64,000 bases of DNA from Limnohabitans sp. Bal53 (GTDB lineage Bacteria; Pseudomonadota; Gammaproteobacteria; Burkholderiales; Burkholderiaceae_C). The DNA lies in the NCBI RefSeq assembly GCF_003063355.1, contig NZ_NESH01000004.1, positions 287,256 through 351,255 of the forward strand, read 5' to 3'. The notes under the pieces were generated by a model. That model saw only the letters and a list, made by a program, of their open reading frames with translations. It had not been told where the DNA came from and made no database searches. A program made the position numbers and the translations under genes. Positions 26,283-37,477 of this stretch are shown one piece after another; positions within the stretch are counted from its first letter, which is position 1, and the number at the start of each line of letters is the position of its first letter.

Positions 26283-27683
26283 ATGTCCGACGCTTACCTC
26301 AACTTTGCCAACTCGGCCTTTGGCGCGCGCCTGGCCGGCATGCTGGGCCTGCCGCGTCCCGTGCCGCTCGAGCGGTTCGAAGCCGGCCAACCGGTGGTTG
26401 CTGGCGACGTGCTGGTCGGCGCCGGTGGTACGCCCGAACTGCTGCCCGCGCTGCTGGCTGCCTTCCGCGCCATGCGGGCCGCCACCGTGGCGCACCGCAG
26501 CGTGCAGGGCTGGACCGCGATGGCCAACCAGGCCGGCTTGATGAGCGGGCTGTGGAGCACCGGCGAGCAGCCGGGCGGTCCCCTCAAGGCCGTGGTGTTT
26601 GACGCCACCGGCCTGGCCACCGTGGCCCAGGCCGAGGCGCTGTACCAGTGCTTCCACGACGCGGTGCGCTCACTGCAAAGCTGCGGCCGCGTGCTGGTGC
26701 TGGGCCGCCCGCCCGAAGCCTGCCCGGTTGCCGAGCAGGCCACGGTACAGCGCGCTCTGGAAGGTTTTGTGAAATCGCTGGCCAAGGAGGTCAAGCGCGG
26801 CATTGCGGTGCAACTGGTCTATGTGGCGCCGGGAGCCGAGGCGCAACTCGAAGGCACACTGCGCTTCTTTTTGTCGCCGCGCAGCGCCTATGTGTCGGGC
26901 CAGGTGGTGCGGCTGGCACCCTTTGAGGCCCCGGCCCCGAGCGACTGGGTGCAGCCGCTGGCGGGCAAAAAGATTTTGGTGACCGGCGCGGCGCGCGGCA
27001 TTGGCGCGGCCATTGCCGAAACCCTGGCGCGCGATGGCGCCCAGGTGGTCTGTCTGGACGTGCCGCAGGCCCAGGACGCCTTGCAGGCCGTGGCCGAGCG
27101 GCTGCAGGGCCGCGCGCTGGCGCTCGACATTGCCGATCCGGCGGCCGCCGGGCAGATCGCCCAGGCGGCCCTGGCTGACGGCGGCTGGGACGGCGTGGTG
27201 CACAACGCCGGCATCACCCGCGACAAGACCATCGCCAAGATGCCGCCGCACCTGTGGCAGACGCTGGTGCAGGTCAACCTGGTGGCGCAGCAGGCGATCA
27301 ACCAGGCCTTGCTGGAGCGGGGCGCGCTCCAACCCCAGGCACGGCTGGTGTGCGTGTCGTCCATCTCGGGCATTGCCGGCAACCTGGGGCAGACCAACTA
27401 CGCGTTTTCCAAGGCTGGCGTGATCGGCCTGGTGCACAGCCAGGCGCCGCGCCTGCCCCGCGGCATGGCCATCAACGCGGTGGCGCCGGGCTTCATCGAA
27501 ACGCAAATGACCGCCGCCATCCCGCTGGCCATCCGCGAAGCCGGCCGGCGCATGAATTCCATGGGGCAGGGCGGCCAGCCGGTCGATGTGGCCGAAACCA
27601 TCGCCTGGCTGCTCAGCCCCGCCTCGCAGGGCGTGAATGGGCAGGTGGTGCGCGTGTGCGGCCAAAGCCTGCTGGGGGCTTAA
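26283..27683 (+). CDS. Long FabG-like 3-oxoacyl reductase (SDR)
   Basis: A 466-residue short-chain dehydrogenase with an extra N-terminal half. The C-terminal SDR domain begins at about residue 225: ILVTGAARGIGAAI (NAD(P)-binding), VHNAGITRD, and the catalytic Ser (VCVSSISG) and Tyr/Lys (TNYAFSKAG). The N-terminal 200 residues resemble a degenerate, non-catalytic Rossmann domain, as in FabG4-type enzymes. It should reduce or oxidise 3-oxo/3-hydroxyacyl thioesters. The start at 26283 has GGAG 8 bp upstream. First gene of an operon with MaoC hydratase, thiolase and acyl-CoA dehydrogenase. Confidence 0.85.
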   Translation: MSDAYLNFANSAFGARLAGMLGLPRPVPLERFEAGQPVVAGDVLVGAGGTPELLPALLAAFRAMRAATVAHRSVQGWTAMANQAGLMSGLWSTGEQPGGPLKAVVFDATGLATVAQAEALYQCFHDAVRSLQSCGRVLVLGRPPEACPVAEQATVQRALEGFVKSLAKEVKRGIAVQLVYVAPGAEAQLEGTLRFFLSPRSAYVSGQVVRLAPFEAPAPSDWVQPLAGKKILVTGAARGIGAAIAETLARDGAQVVCLDVPQAQDALQAVAERLQGRALALDIADPAAAGQIAQAALADGGWDGVVHNAGITRDKTIAKMPPHLWQTLVQVNLVAQQAINQALLERGALQPQARLVCVSSISGIAGNLGQTNYAFSKAGVIGLVHSQAPRLPRGMAINAVAPGFIETQMTAAIPLAIREAGRRMNSMGQGGQPVDVAETIAWLLSPASQGVNGQVVRVCGQSLLGA

Positions 27684-27684
27684 G

Positions 27685-28599
27685 GTGCAGCGCCAGAACA
27701 TCACACCCGCCAGCACGCTGAGCAACTTGGCCCGTGCGCTGGCCAGCAGTTTCAAGCGCCCCGGGCCGGTGCGCGCGCTGGCCCCGGTCACGCTGGTGCT
27801 GCCGCGCGTCGTGGTCGACGCCGCGCACCTGGCGCGTTACGCCGAGGTCTGCGGTTTTGCCCCGAGTGCGCAAGCGCCGCTCACCTACCCGCAGATGCTG
27901 ACTTTCCCCCTGGTCATGACCTACATGACTTCGCCCGCCTGCCCCTGGCCTGCCATGGGCACGGTGCACCTGGCCAACGCCATCACCCAGCATGCGCCGC
28001 TGGCCGCAGGCGATGCGGTGCGGGTGGAGCTGAGCAGCGGCGAGCTGCTGGCGCACGACAAGGGGCAGGTGTTCACGCTGCACCTGCGCGTGCTACGCGA
28101 GTCAGATGGCGAGGGCGATGGTCAATGCGTCTGGCAGGCCACACAAACCCTGCTGCGCCTGGGCGTGAAGTCGCCCGTGGGCGCACCGTTCAACGGCGCC
28201 GTGGGGCCGGAACTCGCCCTGACCCAGGCCGGTGCATTCGACGCCCCCGCCGACACCGGCCGCCGCTACGCCCCGGTGTCGGGCGACTACAACCCCATCC
28301 ACCTGTCGGCGCTGAGCGCGCGCTTGTTCGGCTTTCCGCGCGCCATCGCGCATGGCCTGTGGACGCAGGCGCGCGCGCTGGCCCTGTTGCAAGCCGCCGC
28401 GCCGGCCACTGTGCTGCAAGCCGCTTCGCTCACCACCGTGTTCAAGCGGCCCGTGCTGCTGCCGACACGCGCCTCGCTCTGGCAGGCGCAGGCCAGTACA
28501 GGCCAGACCGTGTTCGAGGTGCGCGACGCACGCGGCGAGCAGGTCCATCTGCGTTCCGAACTCCGCGCCGAACCCGCGCATCAACCCACCATTTCCTGA
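27685..28599 (+). CDS. MaoC-family (R)-specific enoyl hydratase/dehydratase
   Basis: A 304-residue MaoC-like protein with a double hot-dog layout. The C-terminal half holds the active-site motif GDYNPIHLSALSARLFGFP (Asp and His) and AIAHGLW. The N-terminal half has no such motif and probably forms the substrate tunnel. It uses GTG at 27685, 1 bp after the SDR stop. It should hydrate trans-2-enoyl thioesters to (R)-3-hydroxyacyl thioesters, the substrate of the FabG-like neighbour. Confidence 0.83.
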   Translation: MQRQNITPASTLSNLARALASSFKRPGPVRALAPVTLVLPRVVVDAAHLARYAEVCGFAPSAQAPLTYPQMLTFPLVMTYMTSPACPWPAMGTVHLANAITQHAPLAAGDAVRVELSSGELLAHDKGQVFTLHLRVLRESDGEGDGQCVWQATQTLLRLGVKSPVGAPFNGAVGPELALTQAGAFDAPADTGRRYAPVSGDYNPIHLSALSARLFGFPRAIAHGLWTQARALALLQAAAPATVLQAASLTTVFKRPVLLPTRASLWQAQASTGQTVFEVRDARGEQVHLRSELRAEPAHQPTIS

Positions 28600-28607
28600 G
28601 CCCCACC

Positions 28608-29914
28608 ATGACCCCCAACAGCACCCTCCGTCGCGTCGCCATCGTGGGTGGCAACCGCATCCCGTTTGCACGCTCCAACACCGCCTACAGCCGCGCCTCC
28701 AACCTCGATATGCTCACGGCCACGCTGCAAGGCCTGGTGGACCGCTTCAACCTGCATGGCCAGCGCCTGGGCGACGTGGCCGCAGGCGCGGTGATGAAGC
28801 ATTCGCGCGACTTCAACCTGGTGCGCGAAGCCGTGCTCTCCACCACGCTCTCGCCCGAGACCCCGGCCTTCGACCTGCAGCAGGCCTGCGGCACCGGGCT
28901 GGAGGCCGCCATGCTGGTGGCGCACAAAATTGCGGTGGGCCAGATCGAATGCGGCGTGGCCGGCGGGGTGGACACCACCTCGGACGCGCCCATCGCCGTC
29001 AATGACCAACTGCGCCGCACCCTGCTCGATGTTTCGCGCGCGCGCAGCCCCTGGCAGCGCCTGCAGCGGGCGCTGCGCATCCGCCCGGGGCAGTTCTTCC
29101 AGCCCGAGCTGCCGCGCAACGGCGAGCCGCGTACCGGCCTGTCGATGGGCGAACACGCCGAACTCATGGCCCGCGAATGGGGCATCACGCGCGAAGCGCA
29201 AGATGCCCTGGCCCTGCAAAGCCACCACAACCTGGCGCGCGCCTATGGCGAAGGTTTCTTTGTCGACCTGATGACGCCCTTCCTGGGCGTGAAGCAGGAC
29301 AACAACCTGCGCCAGGGCCTGAACGCTGAACAGCTGGCCAAGCTCAAGCCGGTTTTCGACCGCAAGGTGGCGCCCGGCCAGGGCACGCTGACGGCAGGCA
29401 ACGCCACACCGCTGACCGATGGCGCCTCGGCCGTGCTGCTGGCCAGCGAAGCCTGGGCGGCCGAGCGTGGTCTGCCGGTGCTGGCCTACCTCACGTTCAG
29501 CGAGGTGGCGGCGGTGGACTTTTTCAACCCCGACCCGGCCAAGAAAGAAGGCCTGCTGATGGCCCCCGCCTACGCCGTGCCGCGCATGCTGGCGCGCGCT
29601 GGGTTGACGCTGCAGGACTTCGACTTTTATGAAATCCACGAAGCCTTTGCCGCCCAGGTGCTGTGCACCCTGCAGGCGTGGGAAGACCCGGCGTTTTGCC
29701 GCGACAAGCTCGGCCTGGCGCAGCCGCTGGGCGCCATTGACCGCAGCAAACTCAATGTGAACGGCAGCTCGCTCGCCGCCGGTCACCCGTTTGCCGCCAC
29801 CGGCGGGCGCATTGTGGCCACGCTGGCCAAGCTGCTCGCGCAAAAAGGCAGCGGGCGCGGTTTGATTTCCATCTGCGCCGCTGGCGGCCAGGGCGTCGTG
29901 GCCATTCTGGAGAA

Positions 29915-29918
<4 letters not shown>
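28608..29918 (+). CDS. Thiolase (acetyl-CoA C-acyltransferase)
   Basis: A 436-residue thiolase of the FadI-like type. The nucleophilic Cys lies in DLQQACGTGLEAA (about residue 90), the catalytic His in AAGHPFAATGGR (about residue 390), and the second Cys in SICAAGGQG near the C-terminus. It cleaves 3-oxoacyl-CoA with CoA to give acetyl-CoA. ATG at 28608 is 8 bp after the MaoC stop. The stop overlaps the acyl-CoA dehydrogenase start (ATGA). Confidence 0.9.
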
Positions 29919-31741
<1,823 letters not shown>

Positions 31742-31836
31742 ACCCGCTTCACCGCTTGGCGGCATGGACAGCAATGTATCTCAATGGATACAGAGCGCCA
31801 TAAAAACGATCTATGCGCCAACTGAAGGGGTAACCG

Positions 31837-32129
31837 ATGACTGCACTCAAACTGCGGAAATGGGACAGCGCCCAACACCTCAAGACCGAAGAGGACATGG
31901 CGCTCTATATGGAGGCCTGCCTGCAAGAGGCAGGGGATGATGCTGCCAAGGCCCTGGGCACCATTGCCCGGGCCAAGGGCATGTCGCAACTTTCGCGCGG
32001 ACGGGCCTGGGCAGGGACAGCCTCTACAAGGCGTTGTCAGGGGAGGGCAACCCCAGCTTTGCCACGATCCTGAAAGTCACGGCGGCGCTGGGCATCCAGC
32101 TCCACGCACAGCCCATGCAGGCGGGGTAA
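31837..32129 (+). pseudogene. HI1420-type addiction-module antitoxin, frameshifted
   Basis: The first frame (MTALKLRKWDSAQHLKTEED to RAKGMSQLSR) matches the antidote protein family related to HI1420. At about 31995-32002 the frame breaks; the sequence continues in another frame as TGLGRDSLYKALSGEGNPSF, then TILKVTAALGIQLHAQP, ending at TAA 32127-32129. A 1-base deletion explains this. AAGGGG precedes the ATG. No toxin gene lies upstream, so it is an orphan, decayed antitoxin. Confidence 0.75.
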
Positions 32130-32304
32130 GCGTGATGGGTGTTGGGGTAGGAGCGTTTGTGGCTCATGCCCTGTAAAGGCTGAAAGCGGGCTACCGTATG
32201 GGTTCAATGATCGGCAGCAGCCGACCCCAAGCAGTCGGTGAGCAGCGTTTGCTGCATGTCCGCCTTTCAATTCATCGATACGGCAGTTGTGTAACGGTAG
32301 GCTT

Positions 32305-33213
32305 CTAATTCTTTTTACGATGGACAGCAACCATCACCTTCGCAATCGCTTCGAACTCGGCCGAGTGGGCGGATGTGGCGCGAGTCACCAATGCAATTAC
32401 CCGCTTGGGGGCAGGGTTTGCCAGAGGCATTGCTTTGAGCGATAGATTTTGAAGAAGGCCGCTCTTGATCGCCATCTCCGGCAGTAAGGCCACGCCCATG
32501 CCTGAGGCGACCATCTGAACCAGCGTCAGTAGACTGGTGGCTTCCATTCCGTCCACACTGGCAACCTCTGCCGTCCGGCAGGCCTGCAGAGCGTGGTCGC
32601 GCAGGCAATGCCCTTCCTCGAGCAGCAGCAACCGCTCCGTCCATGCGCTGCTGAGCTGGATCGCTTTGCCGGTGATGGCGGGGTCTTGCTCTCGTCCCAC
32701 CAGCCAGAACTTGTCCTTGTAGAGCGGTTGCACGCGCAGGTCATCCGTGTCGTAGGGCAGTGCGATCAGTGCGAAGTCCAGCTGGCGGTCGCGCAGCCGC
32801 TCCAGCAGATGGGCGGTCAGGTCTTCGCGCAAGGCCAACTGCAGCTGCGGGAATTTCTCGCGAAGGGCGGGCATGACAGTCGGCAGCACAAATGGGGCAA
32901 TGGTGGGGATCACACCCAGGCGCAGCTGCCCTTGCATGGGTCGTGACGCGTCCGATGCAAAGTCGCTCAGGTCTTCGGCAGCAGCCAGCACCTGCCGCGC
33001 ACGGGCCACCACCTCTTTGCCTACCGCCGTCAGCGCCACGGTCTGTTTGTCCCTCTCCACCAGTTGCACACCCAGGGTGGATTCGAGTTCCTTGAGTCCC
33101 GTGCTCAGGGTGGACTGGCTCACAAAACTCGCTTCGGCTGCGCGGGTGAAGTTCAGGTGCTCGGCCAGGGCCAGCAGGTAGCGCAGTTGTCTCAGAGAGG
33201 GCAGGGCAGCCAT
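32305..33213 (-). CDS. oxyR: Hydrogen-peroxide-sensing regulator OxyR
   Basis: A 302-residue LysR-family regulator. The DNA-binding part is residues 1-60 (LNFTRAAEASFVSQSTLSTG). The redox Cys pair is clear: GHCLRDHALQAC holds Cys203 and Cys212, with the same 9-residue spacing as E. coli Cys199 and Cys208. Peroxide oxidises the pair to a disulphide and activates the protein. It diverges from rubrerythrin, and the reductase and ohr genes follow, so it probably controls this peroxide-defence block. Intergenic space to rubrerythrin is 132 bp and AT-rich. Confidence 0.92.
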   Translation of the reverse strand: MAALPSLRQLRYLLALAEHLNFTRAAEASFVSQSTLSTGLKELESTLGVQLVERDKQTVALTAVGKEVVARARQVLAAAEDLSDFASDASRPMQGQLRLGVIPTIAPFVLPTVMPALREKFPQLQLALREDLTAHLLERLRDRQLDFALIALPYDTDDLRVQPLYKDKFWLVGREQDPAITGKAIQLSSAWTERLLLLEEGHCLRDHALQACRTAEVASVDGMEATSLLTLVQMVASGMGVALLPEMAIKSGLLQNLSLKAMPLANPAPKRVIALVTRATSAHSAEFEAIAKVMVAVHRKKN

Positions 33214-33345
33214 GGTCGGGTTCCTTGGGGCTTTGTTATCTGAATTTTAGATTGATTCAATTGAAATTATGCGTTGGACCGATTGATCGCCGAAATCCAC
33301 AATTCATCCCATCGCAACACATCTTCACCACCAAGGAGCTTAAAA

Positions 33346-33819
33346 ATGGCACGTCCCGAAATCAAAACCTGGCAGAACCTCGAAGCCGCATTCGCGGGCG
33401 AATCGATGGCCCACATCAAGTACCGTTACTTCGCCAAGCTGGCCCGCGCCGCAGGCGACGAAGACACGGCCCGCATCTTCGAGCAGACCGCTGATCAGGA
33501 AGTGATGCACGCCTTTGGTCACCTCGACCTGCTCTACCCCGCGGCCGACATCACCCCCGCCAAGGCATTGCAGATCGCCATCGAGGGCGAGACCTACGAG
33601 TACAGCGAGATGTACCCCGGTTTCCGCCAGACGGCGGTCGAAGAAGGCAACGCTGCGGCCGTGGCCGAGATCGACGAGCAGATCAGCGAGTCGAAAGAAC
33701 ACGCCGGCCAGTTTAAGGCCGTGCTCGAAAAAGCTGCCAAGCGCTTTGCCGCACTGGCCAAGGTGGAAGAGCGCCATGCCAACCACTACCAGAAGGCCCT
33801 CGACGCCATCCAGGCCTGA
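33346..33819 (+). CDS. Rubrerythrin (diiron peroxidase) without rubredoxin domain
   Basis: A 157-residue ferritin-like diiron protein. Iron-binding motifs are Glu in GESMAHIKY, DQEVMHAFGH, EEGNAAAVAEIDEQI with KEHA, and EERHANHY. It lacks the usual C-terminal rubredoxin domain; a separate rubredoxin gene follows 46 bp downstream. Together they should reduce H2O2 with electrons from the reductase at 34051. AAGGAG lies 8 bp upstream of the ATG. Diverges from oxyR. Confidence 0.9.
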   Translation: MARPEIKTWQNLEAAFAGESMAHIKYRYFAKLARAAGDEDTARIFEQTADQEVMHAFGHLDLLYPAADITPAKALQIAIEGETYEYSEMYPGFRQTAVEEGNAAAVAEIDEQISESKEHAGQFKAVLEKAAKRFAALAKVEERHANHYQKALDAIQA

Positions 33820-33865
33820 GCCTTTCTTTTACCTCATTTCACATTCTTAAATTCTGGAGAACACC

Positions 33866-34033
33866 ATGAAAGTCTGGCAATGCATTGTGTGCGGTTTCAT
33901 CTACGACGAAGCCCAAGGTATCCCTGAAGACGGCATCGCTGCCGGCACTCGTTTTGAAGACATTCCCGAAGACTGGGAATGCCCCGATTGCGGCGTGGCC
34001 AAGGCCGACTTCGAAATGGTTGAGATTGGTTGA
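33866..34033 (+). CDS. Rubredoxin
   Basis: A 55-residue iron protein. The four Cys that hold the single iron occur as CIVCG (residues 6-9) and CPDCG (residues 39-42). The FIYDEAQG and WECPDCG motifs are those of the standard rubredoxin fold. It carries electrons from rubredoxin reductase (next gene) to rubrerythrin (previous gene). A GGAG site is 8 bp upstream of ATG at 33866. Confidence 0.93.
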   Translation: MKVWQCIVCGFIYDEAQGIPEDGIAAGTRFEDIPEDWECPDCGVAKADFEMVEIG

Positions 34034-34050
34034 ACGAGCAGGAGCCCTGG

Positions 34051-35208
34051 ATGATTGCACCCGCTCAAAACCTGGTGATCGTGGGTTCGGGCCTGGCCGC
34101 CTGGACGGTGGTGCGCGAGTTGCGCAAACTCGATGCCCACACCTCCATCACCCTCGTGACCCGCGACAACGGCGACTTATACAGCAAGCCCATGTTGTCC
34201 AATGCCCTGAGCAGCGGCAAAACCGCAGCCCAGCTGGTCAGCACCACGAGTGCTGCCATGGCAGAGCAACACGGGGTCAAGTTGATGGCGCACACCGAGG
34301 TGACGGCGATTGATCCGGTGGCCTGCACCATCAGTACAAGTCAGGGTACGGTGGCTTACAGCCGCCTGGTGCTGGCCCTGGGGGCGGACGCGGTGCGCCT
34401 GCCTTTGCAGGGTGACGCCGCAGATCGGGTGCTCTCGGTCAACGATTTGCAGGATTACGCTGCATTCCGAGAGCGGCTCCAAGGTGCTCGCCGCGTCACG
34501 GTCATCGGCGCTGGCCTCATTGGCTGTGAATTCGCCAATGACCTTGTCGCGGCTGGCTACGAAGTGGACGTGGTCGACCCGGGCACCCAGCCCCTGGGGC
34601 GCTTGCTGCCACCCGAAGCTGGCGACCTGCTGCAGCGTGCACTGAGCGACGCAGGTGTCCGCTTTCACTGGGGCTCGTCAGTGCAGGCCGTTCATGCGCA
34701 GCCCGGAGACTTGCAGCTTGAACTGGCAAACGGCCAACGTCTGGGCACGGATGTGGTGCTGTCGGCTGTGGGTCTGCGCCCGCGCACCGCGCTGGCACAA
34801 GCAGCCGGACTGCAAACGGCGCAAGGCATTGTCGTCAACCGCCAGTTGCAGACTAGCCAGCCAGACATTTATGCCCTGGGCGATGTGGCCGAAGTCGAGG
34901 GACGCAGCCTGCCCTACGTCATGCCGCTCATGCAGGCGGCGCGCACGCTGGCCGCGCACCTGGCGGGGCAGGCTGCATGCCTGCGCTACCCGGCCATGCC
35001 GGTGGTCGTCAAAACTCCGGCACTGCCGGTGGTGGTGTCGCCACCGGCCTCGGGTGTGGCAGGCCAGTGGCAGATCGAGACGAGCACCGATGGGGTGGAT
35101 GCCCGCTTTGTGGGCCACGATGGCACTCTGCTGGGATTCGCCCTGGCAGGCCAGGCTACAACGAACAAAACTGCTTTGCAGAAAAGCTTGCCAGCGCTGC
35201 TGGCGTGA
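34051..35208 (+). CDS. Rubredoxin-NAD(+) reductase (FAD-dependent)
   Basis: A 385-residue flavoprotein of the pyridine-nucleotide-disulphide oxidoreductase fold. FAD binding: VIVGSGLAAWTVVREL at the N-terminus; NAD binding: VTVIGAGLIGCEFAND (about residues 150-165); the second FAD contact is IYALGDVAE. It transfers electrons from NADH to rubredoxin. ATG at 34051 has GGAG 6 bp upstream; a TTG at 34030 overlapping the rubredoxin stop is less likely. The order rubrerythrin, rubredoxin, reductase makes a full NADH peroxidase chain. Confidence 0.88.
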   Translation: MIAPAQNLVIVGSGLAAWTVVRELRKLDAHTSITLVTRDNGDLYSKPMLSNALSSGKTAAQLVSTTSAAMAEQHGVKLMAHTEVTAIDPVACTISTSQGTVAYSRLVLALGADAVRLPLQGDAADRVLSVNDLQDYAAFRERLQGARRVTVIGAGLIGCEFANDLVAAGYEVDVVDPGTQPLGRLLPPEAGDLLQRALSDAGVRFHWGSSVQAVHAQPGDLQLELANGQRLGTDVVLSAVGLRPRTALAQAAGLQTAQGIVVNRQLQTSQPDIYALGDVAEVEGRSLPYVMPLMQAARTLAAHLAGQAACLRYPAMPVVVKTPALPVVVSPPASGVAGQWQIETSTDGVDARFVGHDGTLLGFALAGQATTNKTALQKSLPALLA

Positions 35209-35242
35209 ATTGATTTTTTAACCCCTGAAATGGAGAAATGAC

Positions 35243-35671
35243 ATGACCACGAAACTCGACAAAGTCCTCTACACCGCCAAGGCACGTACGACCGGAGGCC
35301 GCGATGGCCGCGCCGTGTCCGACGACGGCTTGCTTGATGTGAAACTCGCTCCGCCAAAGGAACTGGGTGGCATGGGCGGCGCGACCAACCCCGAGCAGCT
35401 GTTTGCGGCGGGCTACTCGGCCTGCTTCATGGGCGCACTCAAGCATGTGGCCGGCATGAAGAAGGTAGCCGTGCCTGCTGATGCCAGCATTGAAGCCAGT
35501 GTGGACATCGGCCCGATCTCCCAGGGCTTCGGCATTGCCGTGCAGATGACCATCAACCTGCCGGGGCTGGACCGTGCGGTGGCGCAGGACTTGGTGGATA
35601 CAGCGCACCAGGTGTGCCCGTATTCGAACGCGACGCGCGGCAACATCGTGGTCGATCTGACCTTAGGGTGA
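35243..35671 (+). CDS. ohr: Organic hydroperoxide resistance protein Ohr
   Basis: A 142-residue Ohr/OsmC-family thiol peroxidase. The two redox Cys are in GYSACFMGAL (Cys61) and HQVCPYSNATRGN (Cys125), and the N-terminal LYTAKARTTGGRDG is the Ohr signature. It reduces organic hydroperoxides with lipoylated proteins as electron source. It lies 34 bp after the rubredoxin reductase gene. No OhrR repressor is nearby; OxyR or a distant regulator may act instead. Confidence 0.93.
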   Translation: MTTKLDKVLYTAKARTTGGRDGRAVSDDGLLDVKLAPPKELGGMGGATNPEQLFAAGYSACFMGALKHVAGMKKVAVPADASIEASVDIGPISQGFGIAVQMTINLPGLDRAVAQDLVDTAHQVCPYSNATRGNIVVDLTLG

Positions 35672-35955
35672 TCTGCCGATCCTCAGGCGTGCACTGAGCA
35701 AGGAGTACCGTGCCTTGAGTCGCTGTTCGACCCAGAACGGACTTCCAGGACGAGCATGCCGGCGACCGCTTCTGGCCGGTAGCGGGCACTCATCATGAAA
35801 ATATCGATGACTGCTCCCGCTGCAAAACAGTCCTTCGTTTGTATTTACTAATTCAAGCCGGTAACAGTCGATTGATTAAAACGAGTGAACGTCGTTTCGC
35901 TGCCGCGGCGCTGTTTCTCGGTTCACTGTGATCTTGCATCTGAGACAAATAGGTT
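35672..35955. other. Intergenic region without gene
   Basis: No gene is supported in these 284 bp between the convergent ohr and recombinase genes. A TTCTGGCCGGTAGCGGGC block at about 35770 matches the dispersed intergenic type seen at 24429. Confidence 0.4.
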
Positions 35956-36531
35956 TTAGCCAACTAACTCAACAGCCGCTTTTAACTGGCTGGGACTGCT
36001 GTAAAGGTAAGCGGCAGTGGTGCTGATGCTGCGATGACCGGCCAAAGTCTTCAAAATGTGGATTGCTGTGCCCTTGTTGGCAAGCGATGTCAAAAACGTC
36101 CTGCGACCGCTGTGGCTGCTGGCGCCTTCCAGGCCTGCGCCTTCGTAAAATAGTGTAAATGTCTGAGCAAGACTGTTTGCACTGAACCCTGTTTTGATGC
36201 TCTTTTGGCTTGCGAAGAAGGGATAGCTGCGATCAATGCATTTGGCTTGCGCTGCGTATGCTTGCAATTCTTCGCGCAGTCGGATGTTGACGAATACAGT
36301 GCGTGCGTGCCGTCCCTTAGTCATATCGGGTAGCAAGCGGATTTCTTCTTTGACTGTGCCATCGTGGTTTGTCACGTCTGACCAACGCAGGCAAGCCACC
36401 TCGCCAATTCGCAGGCCTGCCAAGTGCGTTAGCAACATCATTGCCCGGTTGCGTTGCGCGAAGCGTCGTGTGTTGATGTAGTCCAGTACCCTGGACAATT
36501 CATCCTTTGTCAGCGTCTTTGCCTGTGCCAT
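35956..36531 (-). CDS. Minimal tyrosine recombinase (catalytic domain only)
   Basis: A 191-residue tyrosine recombinase. It has Arg in AGLRIGEVACLRW, the Lys region TKGRHARTVF, HSGRRTFLTSLA, the second His in TLAGHRSISTT, and Tyr in AAYLY. The separate N-terminal core-binding domain of about 100 residues is missing, yet the frame starts normally with ATG. Such short recombinases are known from betaproteobacterial plasmids. It stands at the left edge of the mobile module that runs to 44.7 kb and is transcribed away from it. Confidence 0.82.
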   Translation of the reverse strand: MAQAKTLTKDELSRVLDYINTRRFAQRNRAMMLLTHLAGLRIGEVACLRWSDVTNHDGTVKEEIRLLPDMTKGRHARTVFVNIRLREELQAYAAQAKCIDRSYPFFASQKSIKTGFSANSLAQTFTLFYEGAGLEGASSHSGRRTFLTSLANKGTAIHILKTLAGHRSISTTAAYLYSSPSQLKAAVELVG

Positions 36532-37077
36532 TCATGTTCTCCTGTAATCATGTGTTTGCAATAACTGCATTGTGTTTTCACATATTTATCTGGACAACCT
36601 GAGTCCTGCCACACTGGCGGGTTTTAGCGTGCGAAAGAGGCGCGGTTGAACATGTTGTGGATAACTTTTTCACTGAATTTTTCTTCAATGATTTCAACGC
36701 TCAACCAGTGAAATCTTGTAAAAGCACAGTTTTCATAGATTTACGCCTCGATCTCGCACTCTTTCAGTGCCCAGCAGAGCAGGGCGTCAAAAAAGCCCTG
36801 CAAGCGCTGATCGGCTGAGTCAGCGCTCAGAGTATTCGGACCCTGGAAACAGCGTGTTGTAGGGCGTTTTGCGCGGGGAATTTTTGTGTGCAATGTTCCG
36901 AGCATGAGGGGCTGTAACTTGCGACCAATCACAAAGTACTTGCACTAGATCCATGTCACGAACAGGCCTGAGAAGGCTGCGATGGATCGGTATCCGTCCG
37001 ATCTGTCGGGACTCTTGAAATCGGTTGTCCATCTGCGTCTCTGAAACAAAACTGTGGTCATACAAAGAGGACTACAG
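36532..37077. other. Gene-free region with repeats left of the mobile module
   Basis: No gene is supported in 546 bp. It holds TTTTCATAGATTT (about 36730), an inverted repeat GCAGGGC/GCCCTGC (36779-36785 and 36795-36801), and TGTTGTAGGGCGTTTTG (about 36862), which is similar to sequence near 43500 and in the island-flanking repeats. The 18-bp module repeat at 37023 ends the region. Confidence 0.5.
37023..37040 (+). repeat. 18-bp module-flanking direct repeat, left copy
   Basis: GGTTGTCCATCTGCGTCT occurs here and at 43576-43593, same strand. The flanks are also alike (AATC before, TGA after). The copies bracket a 6.5-kb cargo and the right copy is 41 bp ahead of a tyrosine recombinase gene. 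Candidate recombination core; identity is seen, role is inferred. Confidence 0.6.
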
Positions 37078-37434
37078 ATGAAAAAATTCGATGCAAGCCA
37101 ACTGTCTCACTTCACCGGCACCGAGCGTTATTACCGGATCAGCCGTAGACACTTGCTGACCGACGGTACCAAATACCTGGCTGAACAAGCCGAGTGCTTT
37201 TGGATGATGGATGCCGTGGCCAGTCACCTCAGCGAAATCGGCACAGCGGATTGGTTTGTTCTGGTTCGCGTCACTGTTCAAGGTACCCGAGCCGCCATGG
37301 TCTATGAGGACGGTAACGGCCATGAACATGCTCGGCAAGAGATTCCGTTCACAGACTTCCCCATGGCCGAGCAAACGCTTTACGCCTGCTGGGATGGTGA
37401 GCACTGGGTGATCATGCTGCCTAGCGAGTATTAA
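37078..37434 (+). CDS. DUF6876-family protein
   Basis: A 118-residue protein starting KFDASQLSHFTGTERYYR, with QAECFWMMDAVAS and ending IPFTDFPMAEQTLYACWDG then MLPSEY. This is the pattern of DUF6876, a family of small proteins in plasmids and integrative elements. The function is unknown. GAGG lies 7 bp upstream of the ATG. First gene inside the module flanked by the 18-bp repeats, ahead of brnT. Confidence 0.72.
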   Translation: MKKFDASQLSHFTGTERYYRISRRHLLTDGTKYLAEQAECFWMMDAVASHLSEIGTADWFVLVRVTVQGTRAAMVYEDGNGHEHARQEIPFTDFPMAEQTLYACWDGEHWVIMLPSEY

Positions 37435-37462
37435 AAATTCGCTTGCGACTCGTAAAAATAAA

Positions 37463-37477
37463 AACTACACTGTAGTT
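37463..37477. promoter_or_regulatory. Palindromic operator at the brnT start
   Basis: AACTACACTGTAGTT is a perfect palindrome with 7-bp arms and 1-bp centre. It ends immediately before the brnT ATG (37478). BrnA antitoxins repress their own operon, so this is the likely BrnA site. Its position leaves no room for a ribosome-binding site. Confidence 0.65.

Noticed and set aside
26670..29843. Long minus-strand reading frames (up to 420 codons) opposite the SDR, MaoC and thiolase genes
   Set aside because: They are shadows caused by high GC at third codon positions. The plus-strand frames carry full catalytic motifs and tight operon spacing; the minus-strand frames have none.
36820..37065. An 81-codon minus-strand frame in the gap left of the module
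   Set aside because: No ribosome site or recognisable sequence, and it crosses the 18-bp repeat.
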